Below are positions 22,001 to 31,476 of a DNA stretch of 64,000 nucleotides, in pieces. Source of the stretch: Marinobacter alexandrii (GTDB taxonomy: Bacteria > Bacteroidota > Bacteroidia > Cytophagales > Cyclobacteriaceae); the NCBI GenBank assembly GCA_039984955.1, contig JBDWTN010000005.1, positions 682,001-746,000 on the forward strand, given 5' to 3'. The stretch's first letter is position 1. Each line of letters begins with the position of its first letter. A model generated the notes under the pieces. The model searched no databases, was not told the DNA's origin, and saw nothing but the letters and a program-made list of their open reading frames with translations. Both the position numbers and the translations under genes were made by a program.

Positions 22001-23676
22001 CCTACCGTTGCGTCCATAAGAAGTGCGTTTCCTGTAGTAAGCGTTAACAGATCATTGTTAAGGATGCCATTACCAATAATGGTGTGCTCGGGTTCATCGA
22101 TGAGTTCCCATGGACCTGCCCATCCATTTTCTGTTCCTCCATTTCCTGACAAACCACCACCAACTGTATATTCGAATTTTTCGAATGCGACTGTCGGAGC
22201 AACATCTATGATTGCAAGGTCTTCAGGAACTACATCAGCATACTCAATACCTAAATAGATATCATCTATTGTAGTTTTCAAGCTTCCAGCACTATTTTTT
22301 ATACCTATAGCTTGCCATCCATCATTGAGTCTGGTAGACCAAAATTTTGCAACTTCTTCACCGATTAGAGGCTCTGATCCAGGATCTGGATCTAAAAATA
22401 ACCTCAACGTGTCTGCGTCTGCATTGCCAGTTGTTTCAACTGACATGACTAACCAATGAGCACCATCTTCTATGAGTGTTGTTACATCTTTCGCAAAGCC
22501 ACCTGAGAACTTTCCAACTCCGAATTGAAATGCTCCATCCCACTTACCACTTGCAGCAAATTGACCACCAGGTCCACCAGCTCCCATAGTTTCTGTGCCA
22601 TTGTTTATAAGCATTGGTAGCATTAGATCCGAAGCATCAGCCCCTTCAAAATCACCAAAGTAGCTAAACCAATAGGTAAGTCCATTGTCCTCATATGTTT
22701 GGCTGAGAGATCGAGTCAGTCTTGTTTCTCCTAGCGCATTATCAAATAACAAAGCATTACCTCTGGTTGACCTTAATAAACTTTGGATTGAAACTGAGTC
22801 TTCCACAATTACCTGATTAGCACCCGTAGTAAGCTCCCAAGATCCTCCCCAACCATCCGAAGCAGTTCCTTGCCCTGAAATATTAGAAGCTGCGGCATAG
22901 TCGAAGGTTTCTTTTACTGGAGCGTATAGCGGTATGTCTTTAGCAGAAGTCGGAACAATATCTGCATAAGAGTTGCCTAAATATATGTCATCAAAACTGG
23001 CAGTAATGGATGTTGCATTCTCTGCTCTAATGAGGACAGAATTGATGGTGCCAGAATTCATAATACCTCCTGCATAAGTTGCGCCTGCCATATCGTCCGT
23101 AGGCTCAACCAAAGGATCCGGATTTACAAACAACCGAACAGTATCTTCTACCGCATCTCCTGTAAAGGTGATCTTGGCCACCAACCAATTCAATTGATTA
23201 GGAGAAACCCCATTCACATTTTGAAAACTACCGGGTGCTCCTACTGCAAGAGCCCCTGATCCAACTCTACCGATGATAAATTTAAAACCATCGGTATCAT
23301 CTTGAAGAATAAGGTTGGCTACATTTCCACCAGTCGTTTCAACATCCATGGTAAAGGCTAGCCAATACTCATTTCCATCATCCGTAATTGGTGTAGATAA
23401 AGCCCTCTGATAGCGGAGGTTTTCATTGGCACTCGTGACAGAAAGGTCTATATAGGTACCACTTGCTTTTCCCGTTCGATAATTTCTGAGGGTATCATCA
23501 ATAATTGTTCTCTCGGTGGCTAAAGCCTCCCAAGCGCCTCCCCATCCTACTCCACTATTTGCTCCACCTAAGTTAGAACCAAGCGTATAATCAAAGTCTT
23601 CTGACACGATGACTTGTGCACTTAGTGTGCATACAGTCATCGTCAGGAAGAATAGTATTATATAATTTTTTTTCAT
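19045..23676 (-). CDS. Large repetitive secreted protein with six tandem domains and T9SS sorting domain
   Basis: A 1543-aa protein with signal peptide MKKNYIILFFLTMTVCTLSAQ. Six repeats of about 225-250 residues follow. Each starts with a phrase like E-FDY plus WGG-WE and ends with a phrase like IDDIYLG-SYADIVP. The repeats look like beta-rich, LamG/concanavalin-like sandwiches. The C-terminus holds NYPNPFVDLTTFHFLL and ends GKFKIGRLILLDK, a classic T9SS type A sorting domain, so the protein is probably displayed on the surface or released. Position right after SusD suggests a glycan-binding or cell-wall-adhering role. No catalytic motif is seen. Confidence 0.85.
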   Translation of the reverse strand: MKKNYIILFFLTMTVCTLSAQVIVSEDFDYTLGSNLGGANSGVGWGGAWEALATERTIIDDTLRNYRTGKASGTYIDLSVTSANENLRYQRALSTPITDDGNEYWLAFTMDVETTGGNVANLILQDDTDGFKFIIGRVGSGALAVGAPGSFQNVNGVSPNQLNWLVAKITFTGDAVEDTVRLFVNPDPLVEPTDDMAGATYAGGIMNSGTINSVLIRAENATSITASFDDIYLGNSYADIVPTSAKDIPLYAPVKETFDYAAASNISGQGTASDGWGGSWELTTGANQVIVEDSVSIQSLLRSTRGNALLFDNALGETRLTRSLSQTYEDNGLTYWFSYFGDFEGADASDLMLPMLINNGTETMGAGGPGGQFAASGKWDGAFQFGVGKFSGGFAKDVTTLIEDGAHWLVMSVETTGNADADTLRLFLDPDPGSEPLIGEEVAKFWSTRLNDGWQAIGIKNSAGSLKTTIDDIYLGIEYADVVPEDLAIIDVAPTVAFEKFEYTVGGGLSGNGGTENGWAGPWELIDEPEHTIIGNGILNNDLLTLTTGNALLMDATVGESRYARPLANSYEDNGRTYWMSFFGDFEGAEGADLINVMLIDNASEEMGASGPNGQFVAVGKWDAAFQFGLGKFSGGFNKSPDNITVASDTSLWFVVSVETNGTSDGDTVRLYLNPDPGVEPVKGEEDVKYTVSTLNGGWRGIGIKNGSGLVKASIDDIYLGNSFSDVIPGDLISVVIPEPAFESFDYAAGTISGAGGSENGWGGPWQILSGPEPNIVEDSITNIDVFRQTLPNALNIDATAGATRMFRPLESTYGDNGLTYWLSFFAEFNNTTDNGVTTVMLVNNDTESLEASGGNGQFVAIGKWTSAGSLAIGSFGPFGQSVATDVAEGTHWLVARIETNATTDRDTVRLFLNPDPNVEPTVGQEILKFAASELNGGWQAIGIKNDAGVSNSLIDDIYLGTSYTDIVPGDLVNIESLFTAGSTYEGFDYTATAQLENFGDRSDGWADGWQRTNGDSILLEANSITSDFTNPTGNKALINYTIDTVQYDRELSGRFEDDGSTVWMSFLIDFQNATSINTEAKVVLMDGTEEKIGFGRTAGFNRIGLIWDPEIFEFITESDAEGTNWIVVRIDFSGDDNPEDFHMWIDPIPEIQPATNQADLIVNADSENRLAMNSGFDGVRITASGGPSITFAIDELRLGYNYADVTSIQEEIPEELIAREQFRYPSGESLLGLGSSGDQWAGPWEFGAGGGGPASIDAGNLSLSGLSGKDNSTTLLAGTGVGPGIFSRRLATPITDDGNTYWFSFIGRANQNVGQGGFGDASGDNLVLFGKRNPDVEASIHDIGGDGDFVKTAVNASQVNWYVAKVIFSGDAEADSVLLWMNPDPEVIPDPNFPDAVLEVNSLNDGIASVYFRTAGGVTELSIDEIHLGTTFESIVPLGDVGGEGPLGLDDVTDFINYPNPFVDLTTFHFLLEQREQVQLSILDLNGKEVLRILDGQQAKGEHKITWDGTGKDGNKLSTGMYLYRFAQGGKFKIGRLILLDK

Positions 23677-23705
23677 GTTTATTCAGATTAAATAGCTATC
23701 AGATT

Positions 23706-25202
23706 TTACTCCCATTCTTCATTTTGTGTGTATCCAAACTGAAGGCGTTGATTGGTAGGTATGGCCAGAGTGGTTCGAATATTCGTGTACGCTTCAGGTG
23801 CTATTATTCCACCTTCTCCTAGAATACCCTTTTCTGTCTTTTGCACATCTCCATGCGCCATCATCACAGCTTCAGCTTGACCAGTGCGAACCAAATCAAA
23901 CCAGCGATGATTTTCAAAAGCCAGTTCTCTTCTTCTCTCATCTGCAATAATCTGAAGCAGATCTTCTACTGAAGAGGGGTTAACGGGACCTACTCCAGAT
24001 CTTAATCGGATAATATTTATTGTACCAATGGCTGTTTGATCTACAGCCTGAGAAGATCTTACACGACTCTCTGCTAACATGAGCAGTGCGTCAGCATATC
24101 TGAACATTGGCCAGTTTACATTGGTAATTCCAAGGTCAAGGAACTCGAAAGCATATTTTTTCATCCATGGTATGCTGTCATTTTCATCCACATAATAACC
24201 TATGTTATGTTCCAGACGATCATCGCCATCTTCATACAAATCAATAAGGCTTTGTGTAGGTTGGTTTTGCCCAGCTCTAGATTGTGCCAATTGACCAAAT
24301 GCTAATAAATCTCCCCCACTATTGTATGGGATGAATGAGGTTACAAAGTTTGACCCTTGTCCTAGATTAAAATCATATTGAATATCGAATATAGATTCCG
24401 AATGATTCTTATTATTTGGATCAAAAACATCAACATAGTTTGCCACTAATGAGTACCCTATTGTTTGTAACTCCTCTAAAGCACTAACCGCTTCTGGATA
24501 TTCCTGTCTTGCCATATGCATTTTAGCTTTTAGCATCAGAGCAGCTCCACGGGTAGCTCTTCCAGTATTTTCGGAATCCCATTCGTCTGGCAAAAACTCA
24601 ATAGCACTATCAATATTTGAAAAGAGCGTATCGTAAATTACTTCCCTATCTACACGCTGTGTAAATTCCGAAGTAAGTGCACCGTCTACATTGGATACCG
24701 TTGATAGAGGTAATGGAATATCACCATATAGTCTAACCAGATTAAAATAATACCAAGTCCTTAGGAAATAAACTTCTCCTTTTCTCTGATTCTTCAATGC
24801 AAAATCAGAGAATATTACATCATCAATATTTTCAAGAACAAATGTGCACCTGGTTACTCCATCGAATGCCTCGCTCCAATAATTTGCAATACTTGGATTA
24901 TCGGCATTCATTAAAAACTCATCTAGTTGTTCATTTAGAAAGCCTCCCCGATCATCTGGATTATATTGAAAACTACTGTTGTCGGATCTGTTTTCACCAA
25001 ACCTCCACTGCAAATTTTGATGTATGGCTCTATTCTTTACATAGGCTGCATTGACCGATCTTGTTACTTCGTTTTCATTTTTAAAGAAGTTGTCTACAGA
25101 GAAAGAGTTTTCCGGAGCTACATCCAGAAAGTCATCACAGCTACTCAATGCTAAGCAACTAATGATTGTTATGGTTAAAATTTTAATTTTCATATCGTTC
25201 AT
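23706..25202 (-). CDS. susD: SusD/RagB-family glycan-binding lipoprotein
   Basis: A 498-aa protein with lipobox SCLALSSCDDFLDVAPE, the canonical opening of SusD proteins, then TPR-like helical segments (LRTWYYFNLVRLYGDIPLPL) and the C-terminal RRRELAFENHRWFDLVRTG block. It is the outer-membrane lid partner of the SusC transporter. It begins 3 bp after SusC. The glycan bound cannot be read from the sequence; operon content suggests a sulfated rhamnose/galactose-containing polymer. A second ATG three codons in (25193) is an alternative start. Confidence 0.95.
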   Translation of the reverse strand: MNDMKIKILTITIISCLALSSCDDFLDVAPENSFSVDNFFKNENEVTRSVNAAYVKNRAIHQNLQWRFGENRSDNSSFQYNPDDRGGFLNEQLDEFLMNADNPSIANYWSEAFDGVTRCTFVLENIDDVIFSDFALKNQRKGEVYFLRTWYYFNLVRLYGDIPLPLSTVSNVDGALTSEFTQRVDREVIYDTLFSNIDSAIEFLPDEWDSENTGRATRGAALMLKAKMHMARQEYPEAVSALEELQTIGYSLVANYVDVFDPNNKNHSESIFDIQYDFNLGQGSNFVTSFIPYNSGGDLLAFGQLAQSRAGQNQPTQSLIDLYEDGDDRLEHNIGYYVDENDSIPWMKKYAFEFLDLGITNVNWPMFRYADALLMLAESRVRSSQAVDQTAIGTINIIRLRSGVGPVNPSSVEDLLQIIADERRRELAFENHRWFDLVRTGQAEAVMMAHGDVQKTEKGILGEGGIIAPEAYTNIRTTLAIPTNQRLQFGYTQNEEWE

Positions 25203-25205
25203 TGC

Positions 25206-28200
25206 TTAGTTAAATGTCACATTCAGACCTAGCGTATATGTTCTCGCGATGGGGAAACTCCCTTGAAATACATTTCGCACTAATGTATTATCCCCTACTC
25301 TTGCAGTTTCCGGATGACCTAATTCAAATTCCTTATAGATGAAGAAGGGGTTTTGAACACTGGAGTAAACCCTGAGTCTATTAAATACTTTGGTAGCCCA
25401 ATCATTCGGGCTAAAAGTGTAACCCAAGGTGATATTGGTCACAGCCAAAAAGTCATTGTCTTTGACCGAGTCTGAATTTGGTATCCTCCACTTCCCTGTA
25501 GCAGAGACTGTAGTAGGTATTGTCTTGGTAGAAGGATCATCGCCTGGTCTAAATCTGTTTTCAATTTCGGTCAGCAAATTGAAAACCCCATCAAGGTTCT
25601 CCGTGCTTTGCTTACTGATATCAAAAATTTGGCTCCCTACCTCCCCATTCATTAATATAGTTAGATCAAAATTTCGATAAGCAAAACGGTGAGTCATTCC
25701 GTAATAAAAATCTGGAAGAGGATTACCTAAGATCAAATAATCTTCCTCATCTTCTAGCTGACCATCTCCATCTCCATCTACGTATTTAATTGATCCCACT
25801 ACTGCTCCAGGATATTTTAGGACGTCTGGATCATCTATTTCTTCCTGAGTATATAGTCCGGTGATTTTCAATCCTCGATAATTCCCTATGGGCAATCCTG
25901 CTCTAGTAATCGTAAAAGATGAGCCATTTCCTGCCGCTCCTCTAAGCAACTGTTCGTTAGCCAACTTTTCTACCTCATTGACATTTCTGGTGAAGTTTAA
26001 ATTGATATCATATGAAAACCTACCCAGCTTGATCAGATCAGAGGTGTTTAGTTCTATCTCGATTCCTCTATTACTAAATTGACCTGCATTTCCAGGTATA
26101 CTTCCAAAGCCAGTTGTAACAGGCACAGGTATGTTCGTCAGGAAGTCGATGGTTCGCATGTTGTAGTAATCAAGCGAGAGATAAATTCTGTTTTCCAATA
26201 ATCCGATATCTAACCCAATATCAAACTCTTCAGTCTCTTCCCATATTACTTGATCATTGGGCAGTCCATTAACTACACTTCCCGGAGCAAGTCCTATTTC
26301 ACTACCACTACCAAATACGTAATTAACCTGACCTACATTTCCTTGAGCTGCAAAATTTCCTATTCCTGAATTCGAACCACTAAAACCATATGCTACCTCA
26401 ACCTTCACGTCACTGAATATACTTTTCAATCCACTCCAGAAGGATTCGTTAGAAATTCTCCAGGCTGCTGCTGCGGAAGGGAAAAAACCATACCTTTCTG
26501 ATTTTCCAAACTTGGAAGATCCATCTACACGACCAGATGCGGTAAAGTAATACCGATCGTCAAATACATAGTTAACGCGTCCTAAATAGGAAATCAAGCG
26601 GTTTTGGGTAGCTCCAGTTCCACCGGTAAAATTGTTAACGTTTTCGGTATTTACATTTCCTGAGGATACCGGCAATTGGAAACTCTCCTCGATAAGATTT
26701 CTGGCATTGATGCCTACACCTTCCGATCTTCGTTTCTCCATGGAGTACCCCAGAAGTACATTGACGTCATGTCGTCCAAACTTCTTATTGTAGTTGATTG
26801 TATTTTCCCAAACCCAATTTTTTCTACTCTCTTCTGAATATCCTGCTGTTGCTAAGCCGCTTCCTTCCGGATTCGGTTGAAGTGAACTTCCCGGTAATCT
26901 GGAAGGAGTGAATGTATTCACGTTCCGAGTATTGAAATTGTAACTGAAAGAAGTTTTAGCAGTCAAGCCTTCTATGATCTTTAGTTGCAAGTTTGTACCA
27001 GTAAGCATTGAGAGATTTTCTCGCTCATCTCTTATCCATTTCATTTTTGCCACCGGGCTTGCCACCCAAAAAGTTGTCAAATCTCCCAGTGCTGCCCCAT
27101 TAATGTTTCCACTTCTATCTCTCACTGGTGCAGAAGGATCAGCCCAATAGGTAGATAAAACTGAGCCGAATACACCAAAACCACTAGAAGCATTAGGATC
27201 GGTGCTACCACCAGTTCGCAGAGTATAACTGGGCGCCATATTGATACCGTATGTCAATCGATCAGAGATTTTTCCCTGAACCTTTGCTTGTGCACTATAT
27301 CTTTCGAATTCTGTATTTATGACAACACCTTCTTGCTGTAAGTGCCCTACAGAAAAGCTATAGTTTACATTCTCAGTTCCTCCACGCATATTTAAATTAT
27401 GCTCTTGGAAGATACCGTTTTGGGTTAGCTCATCAAACCAGTCGGTTCCTTCGCCATATTGTTCCGGATTTCTGAATTCTTCTGGAATATCTTCTTCGGT
27501 AGGTTCATTTCCTCCTGCTCTAATGTTATCTTCTATACGTTCTCTTTGAAACCTCGCTAACTGCGTTGCATTCATTACCTTCGGTTTCTGATATTCTGGT
27601 ATATCCTGAAATCCAGCTCGACTGCTGAGAGACACTATAGGCTTACCTTTTTTACCTCCTTTTGTCGTAATAATGACTACACCATTAGCCGCTCGAGAAC
27701 CATAAATAGCCTTTGCGGAAACATCTTTTAATACACTGATCGATTCGATATCGCTGGTTGATAACCAGTTAAGATTGAAGTTATCTCCACCTCCACCAAT
27801 GTTTCCGATTGGAAAACCATCAATTACATAAAGTGGATTGTTATTATTTGCAGATCCTACTCCTCTTATTGTCACAGTAACTCCCCCTCCTGGTTGTCCT
27901 GATTGTCTGGTTTGTACACCTGCCGAAAGTCCTTTAAGTGCCTGGTCAAAAGACGCAACAGGTAACTCTTCAATCTGCCTACTGTCAATTTTCGTGACAG
28001 CTCCTATTAAATCAGCCTTCCTCTGCTGACCATATCCTACAACCACAACTTCATTGAGTGCTTGTAAGTCTTCCTGAAGGGAAATGTCAATGATGTTTCT
28101 ATTTTGAACAAGAACTTCAAGTGTCTCAAATCCCACATATGAAAACCTCAAGGTACCATCCGTATCTGAAGTCTCTATGCGATAATTACCATCGATATCT

Positions 28201-28367
28201 GTAACCGCTCCCTGTGTGGTATTTAATAGCCGGACTGTAACTCCTGGCAATACGTCCCCCGTGCTAGCATCGGTGACCTTACCATTTATTATGTTGCTTT
28301 GAACTGCAAATACATGCAATCCAAAGAGACAACCAATAAATACACCTATAAATAATCGTCTTTTCAT
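25206..28367 (-). CDS. susC: SusC/RagA-family TonB-dependent outer-membrane transporter
   Basis: A 1053-aa protein with signal peptide, then a carboxypeptidase-like beta domain (INGKVTDASTGDVLPGVTV), a TonB-box-like segment, the plug domain (PLYVIDGFPIGN, SIEVLKDVSAKAIYGSRA-like region) and a long beta-barrel ending in an aromatic-containing strand (YTLGLNVTFN). It imports oligosaccharides across the outer membrane with SusD. It is the first gene of the eight-gene minus-strand PUL operon. The 277-bp divergent region upstream carries operator site C. Confidence 0.96.
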   Translation of the reverse strand: MKRRLFIGVFIGCLFGLHVFAVQSNIINGKVTDASTGDVLPGVTVRLLNTTQGAVTDIDGNYRIETSDTDGTLRFSYVGFETLEVLVQNRNIIDISLQEDLQALNEVVVVGYGQQRKADLIGAVTKIDSRQIEELPVASFDQALKGLSAGVQTRQSGQPGGGVTVTIRGVGSANNNNPLYVIDGFPIGNIGGGGDNFNLNWLSTSDIESISVLKDVSAKAIYGSRAANGVVIITTKGGKKGKPIVSLSSRAGFQDIPEYQKPKVMNATQLARFQRERIEDNIRAGGNEPTEEDIPEEFRNPEQYGEGTDWFDELTQNGIFQEHNLNMRGGTENVNYSFSVGHLQQEGVVINTEFERYSAQAKVQGKISDRLTYGINMAPSYTLRTGGSTDPNASSGFGVFGSVLSTYWADPSAPVRDRSGNINGAALGDLTTFWVASPVAKMKWIRDERENLSMLTGTNLQLKIIEGLTAKTSFSYNFNTRNVNTFTPSRLPGSSLQPNPEGSGLATAGYSEESRKNWVWENTINYNKKFGRHDVNVLLGYSMEKRRSEGVGINARNLIEESFQLPVSSGNVNTENVNNFTGGTGATQNRLISYLGRVNYVFDDRYYFTASGRVDGSSKFGKSERYGFFPSAAAAWRISNESFWSGLKSIFSDVKVEVAYGFSGSNSGIGNFAAQGNVGQVNYVFGSGSEIGLAPGSVVNGLPNDQVIWEETEEFDIGLDIGLLENRIYLSLDYYNMRTIDFLTNIPVPVTTGFGSIPGNAGQFSNRGIEIELNTSDLIKLGRFSYDINLNFTRNVNEVEKLANEQLLRGAAGNGSSFTITRAGLPIGNYRGLKITGLYTQEEIDDPDVLKYPGAVVGSIKYVDGDGDGQLEDEEDYLILGNPLPDFYYGMTHRFAYRNFDLTILMNGEVGSQIFDISKQSTENLDGVFNLLTEIENRFRPGDDPSTKTIPTTVSATGKWRIPNSDSVKDNDFLAVTNITLGYTFSPNDWATKVFNRLRVYSSVQNPFFIYKEFELGHPETARVGDNTLVRNVFQGSFPIARTYTLGLNVTFN

Positions 28368-28510
28368 AGTTTTTCTTTAAGCGATGTTGCTCTTCATTAT
28401 TAGAATAGCAATAGGTTGATTAATAAGTTAGAAATTTCATAAAATGAGGTTCCAATGTCATCCGTAGATTATGAAATTTTCAGAAAATTAACAGTGGTCT
28501 CTTACCCATC

Positions 28511-28528
28511 CATCCTGTACTATGCTGT
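28511..28528 (-). promoter_or_regulatory. Putative regulon operator, site C (SusC / GH43-like divergent region)
   Basis: In the SusC direction the site reads ACAGCATAGTACAGGATG, 17 of 18 positions identical to site D. It lies 144 bp before the SusC start and 117 bp before the GH43-like start, so it could serve both divergent operons. The rest of the 277-bp gap shows no clear ORF or strong hairpin. Confidence 0.68.
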
Positions 28529-28644
28529 CATGTTTTGTTTTTATGCAATCGTTTTAAAACCAATCCGTTAAGCAGGTCACAACAGGATACTATCTCATTT
28601 TCAGTGAGCTAAATTTTCAATCCAGATCCAAAAAACAGCCCTTT

Positions 28645-30048
28645 ATGAGATTGAATTTTGCGGTAATCTTTCTTTATGTGATTATCAACTCTGCAATATC
28701 ACAAGTTGCCCAAATTAGCAATGTAACACCGAGAAGTGATGACTCTGGAAAAATAGTAGACGCCCATGATGGAAGAGTCATAAAGTTTGGTGAAAAGTTC
28801 TATTGGTACGGCACTCAATACAGTAATACTAATGGTTTTACAATAGCGAATAAGTATGTGGCCTACAGTTCTACAGATATGATGAACTGGAAACTGGAAG
28901 GTGACTTACTCAAAGACGCTCCTGAAGGAATTCACTACCGTCCTCATGTTATTTACAACAAGCAAACCAAGCAGTATGTACTATGGTATAACTGGTATCC
29001 AAAACTTTGGGACGGGCAGTTTGGTGTTGCAGTAAGTAAAACACCTGAAGGACCTTTTAAGATCGTAAATCCTGATACAAAAGTATCTAAGTCAGAAATT
29101 GGAGTGGGTGACTTGGGCCTTTTTGTAGATGAAGATAATATAGCATATATCTCATACAACAGTATTCAAAATCATCAATTGGTAGTAGAACGATTAAATT
29201 CAAGCTATACTAAATCTACTATGGAGACCAGCAACATTATTGCTGAGCACGTGGAGGCGGGATCTATGTTTAAGCGCGAGGGGTTGTATTATCTACTGAC
29301 TGATTATACCTGTTGCTTTTGTAATTACGGCTCTGGTGCCAGAGTGTACACAGCGAAAGATCCACTTGGCCCCTATAAGTTTTCTAGCAATATCAACCGG
29401 TTCCCTGGAAAGTATGCGCCAGAGCTTACCGACGGTATGAAAAACATCAATCTTACTTATCGGCTTAAGAAAGAAAACGGTCTGATAATAGAAAATATCA
29501 GTAATGCTCCAATTTCAACCGTACAAATTCAAGTATTTACTGGCAATCGTAATGGACTTTGTGGTGCAGTAGATTCAGCATGGGTACATCCCCCTATCAC
29601 CATACCGGAATTCTCCTTTTCTGCAAATGGTATTGAAGTTAACCCTACTAACAGAGTAATCAAGAAAATTGGTCTGAGAAACATTTTGACCTTCGAATTC
29701 GATTCGTTCAATGCACTTAACCTTGAGTTGAAAGTATCAAGCTATTCTTATGATCAACTATCATTACTTGAAGTAGAAATAAACAAAGGCCAGAGTAAAA
29801 TCATGGTATTTGAATCTGGCGAAGGTATTGGCAAACAACCGATCATCCCGGCACAACAATCGTATGTGATGGAACTGCCAACAAAGAATGGAATTCAATA
29901 TATCTGGATGGGTGATCTCTGGGGTTCAGCAAATGACAACATCAAAGGTCATGATTTTCAGTATTGGAGCGCTCCACTTCAATTTAATGAAGATGGTTCC
30001 ATTCAACGGATGCAATGGGTAGATGAGTGGGAAGTAGAACTAAAGTAA
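28645..30048 (+). CDS. GH43-like five-bladed beta-propeller hydrolase with an internal insertion
   Basis: A 467-aa protein with an N-terminal signal peptide (about 19 residues). The opening VDAHDGRVIKFGEKFYWYGT, with the Asp expected of the base, and later blades (YRPHVIYN, WYNWYP, GVGDLGLFVDEDNIAYI, EAGSMFKREGLYYLL) fit a GH43-type propeller. The closing part (YIWMGDLWGS, DFQYWSAPLQF, WVDEWEVEL) recalls exo-beta-1,3-galactanase-type GH43 (subfamily 24 like). Residues about 258-375 look like an inserted beta-sandwich before the final blade. The substrate is tentative. It is 2 bp from the isomerase gene, so it heads a catabolic operon. Confidence 0.72.
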   Translation: MRLNFAVIFLYVIINSAISQVAQISNVTPRSDDSGKIVDAHDGRVIKFGEKFYWYGTQYSNTNGFTIANKYVAYSSTDMMNWKLEGDLLKDAPEGIHYRPHVIYNKQTKQYVLWYNWYPKLWDGQFGVAVSKTPEGPFKIVNPDTKVSKSEIGVGDLGLFVDEDNIAYISYNSIQNHQLVVERLNSSYTKSTMETSNIIAEHVEAGSMFKREGLYYLLTDYTCCFCNYGSGARVYTAKDPLGPYKFSSNINRFPGKYAPELTDGMKNINLTYRLKKENGLIIENISNAPISTVQIQVFTGNRNGLCGAVDSAWVHPPITIPEFSFSANGIEVNPTNRVIKKIGLRNILTFEFDSFNALNLELKVSSYSYDQLSLLEVEINKGQSKIMVFESGEGIGKQPIIPAQQSYVMELPTKNGIQYIWMGDLWGSANDNIKGHDFQYWSAPLQFNEDGSIQRMQWVDEWEVELK

Positions 30049-30050
30049 GC

Positions 30051-31466
30051 ATGAAAACAAATATTGGTCTTTTCGCTATTGGTTTAGATACCTATTGGCT
30101 ACAATTTGACAGCTTGCTGGATCGATTGCTCGGCTATCACAAGCAAATCTCGGAACGAATCTCCAAAGAAGCCAACGTCACAGATGTGGGTATGGTGGAT
30201 AGCTCTGAAAGAGTAAAAAAAGCCATTGAAGCTTTTGATTCAAAAAAAATAGATCTACTCATCGTCAACATTTCTACATACGGTTTATCTCAAAATATAT
30301 TACCCATTGTACGGGATAGTAGAGCACCTACTCTTATCCTTAATCTTCAACCTACAGCTTCAATTGATTATGATTTCATCAATGGTCTTGGCGATAGAGG
30401 AAAAATGACTGGAGAATGGCTGGCTTACTGCCAGGCATGCGTAGCGCCTGAGGTTGGTGGCGTATTTTCAAAAGCTAATCTACCGATAAGACTCGTTTCC
30501 GGACACTTAGAGGATCCCGAGGTATGGACTGACATATCTGAATGGATACAAGCTGCGAAAACGGTCAAAACACTTAAGCAAAATAGAGTGGGAATATTGG
30601 GACATTATTATAATGGCATGCTTGACGTGTATAGCGATCTAGCGAGGTACTCAGCTGTACTGGGAAGCGAATTTCAAATCTTAGAATTCGGTGAATTAAA
30701 GGCTTTAAGTGAAAAGATTTCTAAAGAGGAAATAAACAAAAAAAGAGAAGAGTTTCAATCTGCTTTCAATATATCAAATGAGTGTTCTAACTATGAATTG
30801 GAGCGTGCAGCCACTACTTCCATTGCACTGGATAACTTAGTCAATGGATATAATCTTGATTCACTAGCCTACTATTATGAAGGAAAAGGTGATCCTGCAT
30901 ATGAAAATATTGTCACCTCACTCATTCCTGGTTTCACTTTGCTTACTGGCAATCATATCCCTGTAGCTGGCGAATATGAAATAAAGAATGTACACGCAAT
31001 GAAGATCATGGATGCACTCAATGCGGGCGGGTCTTTTGCTGAATTTTATGCAATGGATTTTAATGATGATGTGATCCTGCTGGGACATGATGGACCTGCT
31101 CATTTCGCGATAGCAGAAGGTAAAGTAGGTTTGGTACCTGTACCTGTTTATCATGGAAAACCAGGCAATGGGTTATCCATTCAAATGGAAGTCAGTCATG
31201 GAGCAGTGACCATTTTATCTGTTTGTGAATCAGGAGACGGAAAGCTTTTTCTTCTATGTGCTGAGGGTCGGTCTGTGGAGGGTCCTACACTACAAATTGG
31301 CAACACCAATAGTCGGTATAAATTTGAATTAAAACCAAAAGACTTTATCAATCAGTGGAGCAAAGCTGGTCCCTCTCATCACATGGCCATAGGTGTTGGT
31401 CATGTTGCTGGTCAAATAGAAAAGCTCGCTGATCTCTTAGGAATTGCCTTTATCAAAATCTGTTAA
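30051..31466 (+). CDS. L-arabinose/L-fucose isomerase-family protein
   Basis: 471 aa from ATG 30051; a longer frame would start inside the preceding gene. The N-terminal Rossmann-like domains (DLLIVNISTYGLSQNILP, HYYNGMLDVYSD) and the C-terminal segment with GHDGPAHFAI, EVSHGAVTI and SHHMAIGVGH resemble the AraA/FucI superfamily, which uses a divalent metal to convert aldoses to ketoses. It is cytoplasmic. It lies between a GH43-like enzyme and RhaT. A dedicated rhamnose isomerase is also encoded at 35819, so this one may act on a second deoxy- or pentose sugar (fucose, arabinose or L-galactose). The substrate is unresolved. Confidence 0.75.
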   Translation: MKTNIGLFAIGLDTYWLQFDSLLDRLLGYHKQISERISKEANVTDVGMVDSSERVKKAIEAFDSKKIDLLIVNISTYGLSQNILPIVRDSRAPTLILNLQPTASIDYDFINGLGDRGKMTGEWLAYCQACVAPEVGGVFSKANLPIRLVSGHLEDPEVWTDISEWIQAAKTVKTLKQNRVGILGHYYNGMLDVYSDLARYSAVLGSEFQILEFGELKALSEKISKEEINKKREEFQSAFNISNECSNYELERAATTSIALDNLVNGYNLDSLAYYYEGKGDPAYENIVTSLIPGFTLLTGNHIPVAGEYEIKNVHAMKIMDALNAGGSFAEFYAMDFNDDVILLGHDGPAHFAIAEGKVGLVPVPVYHGKPGNGLSIQMEVSHGAVTILSVCESGDGKLFLLCAEGRSVEGPTLQIGNTNSRYKFELKPKDFINQWSKAGPSHHMAIGVGHVAGQIEKLADLLGIAFIKIC

Positions 31467-31476
31467 TAACTAACTT

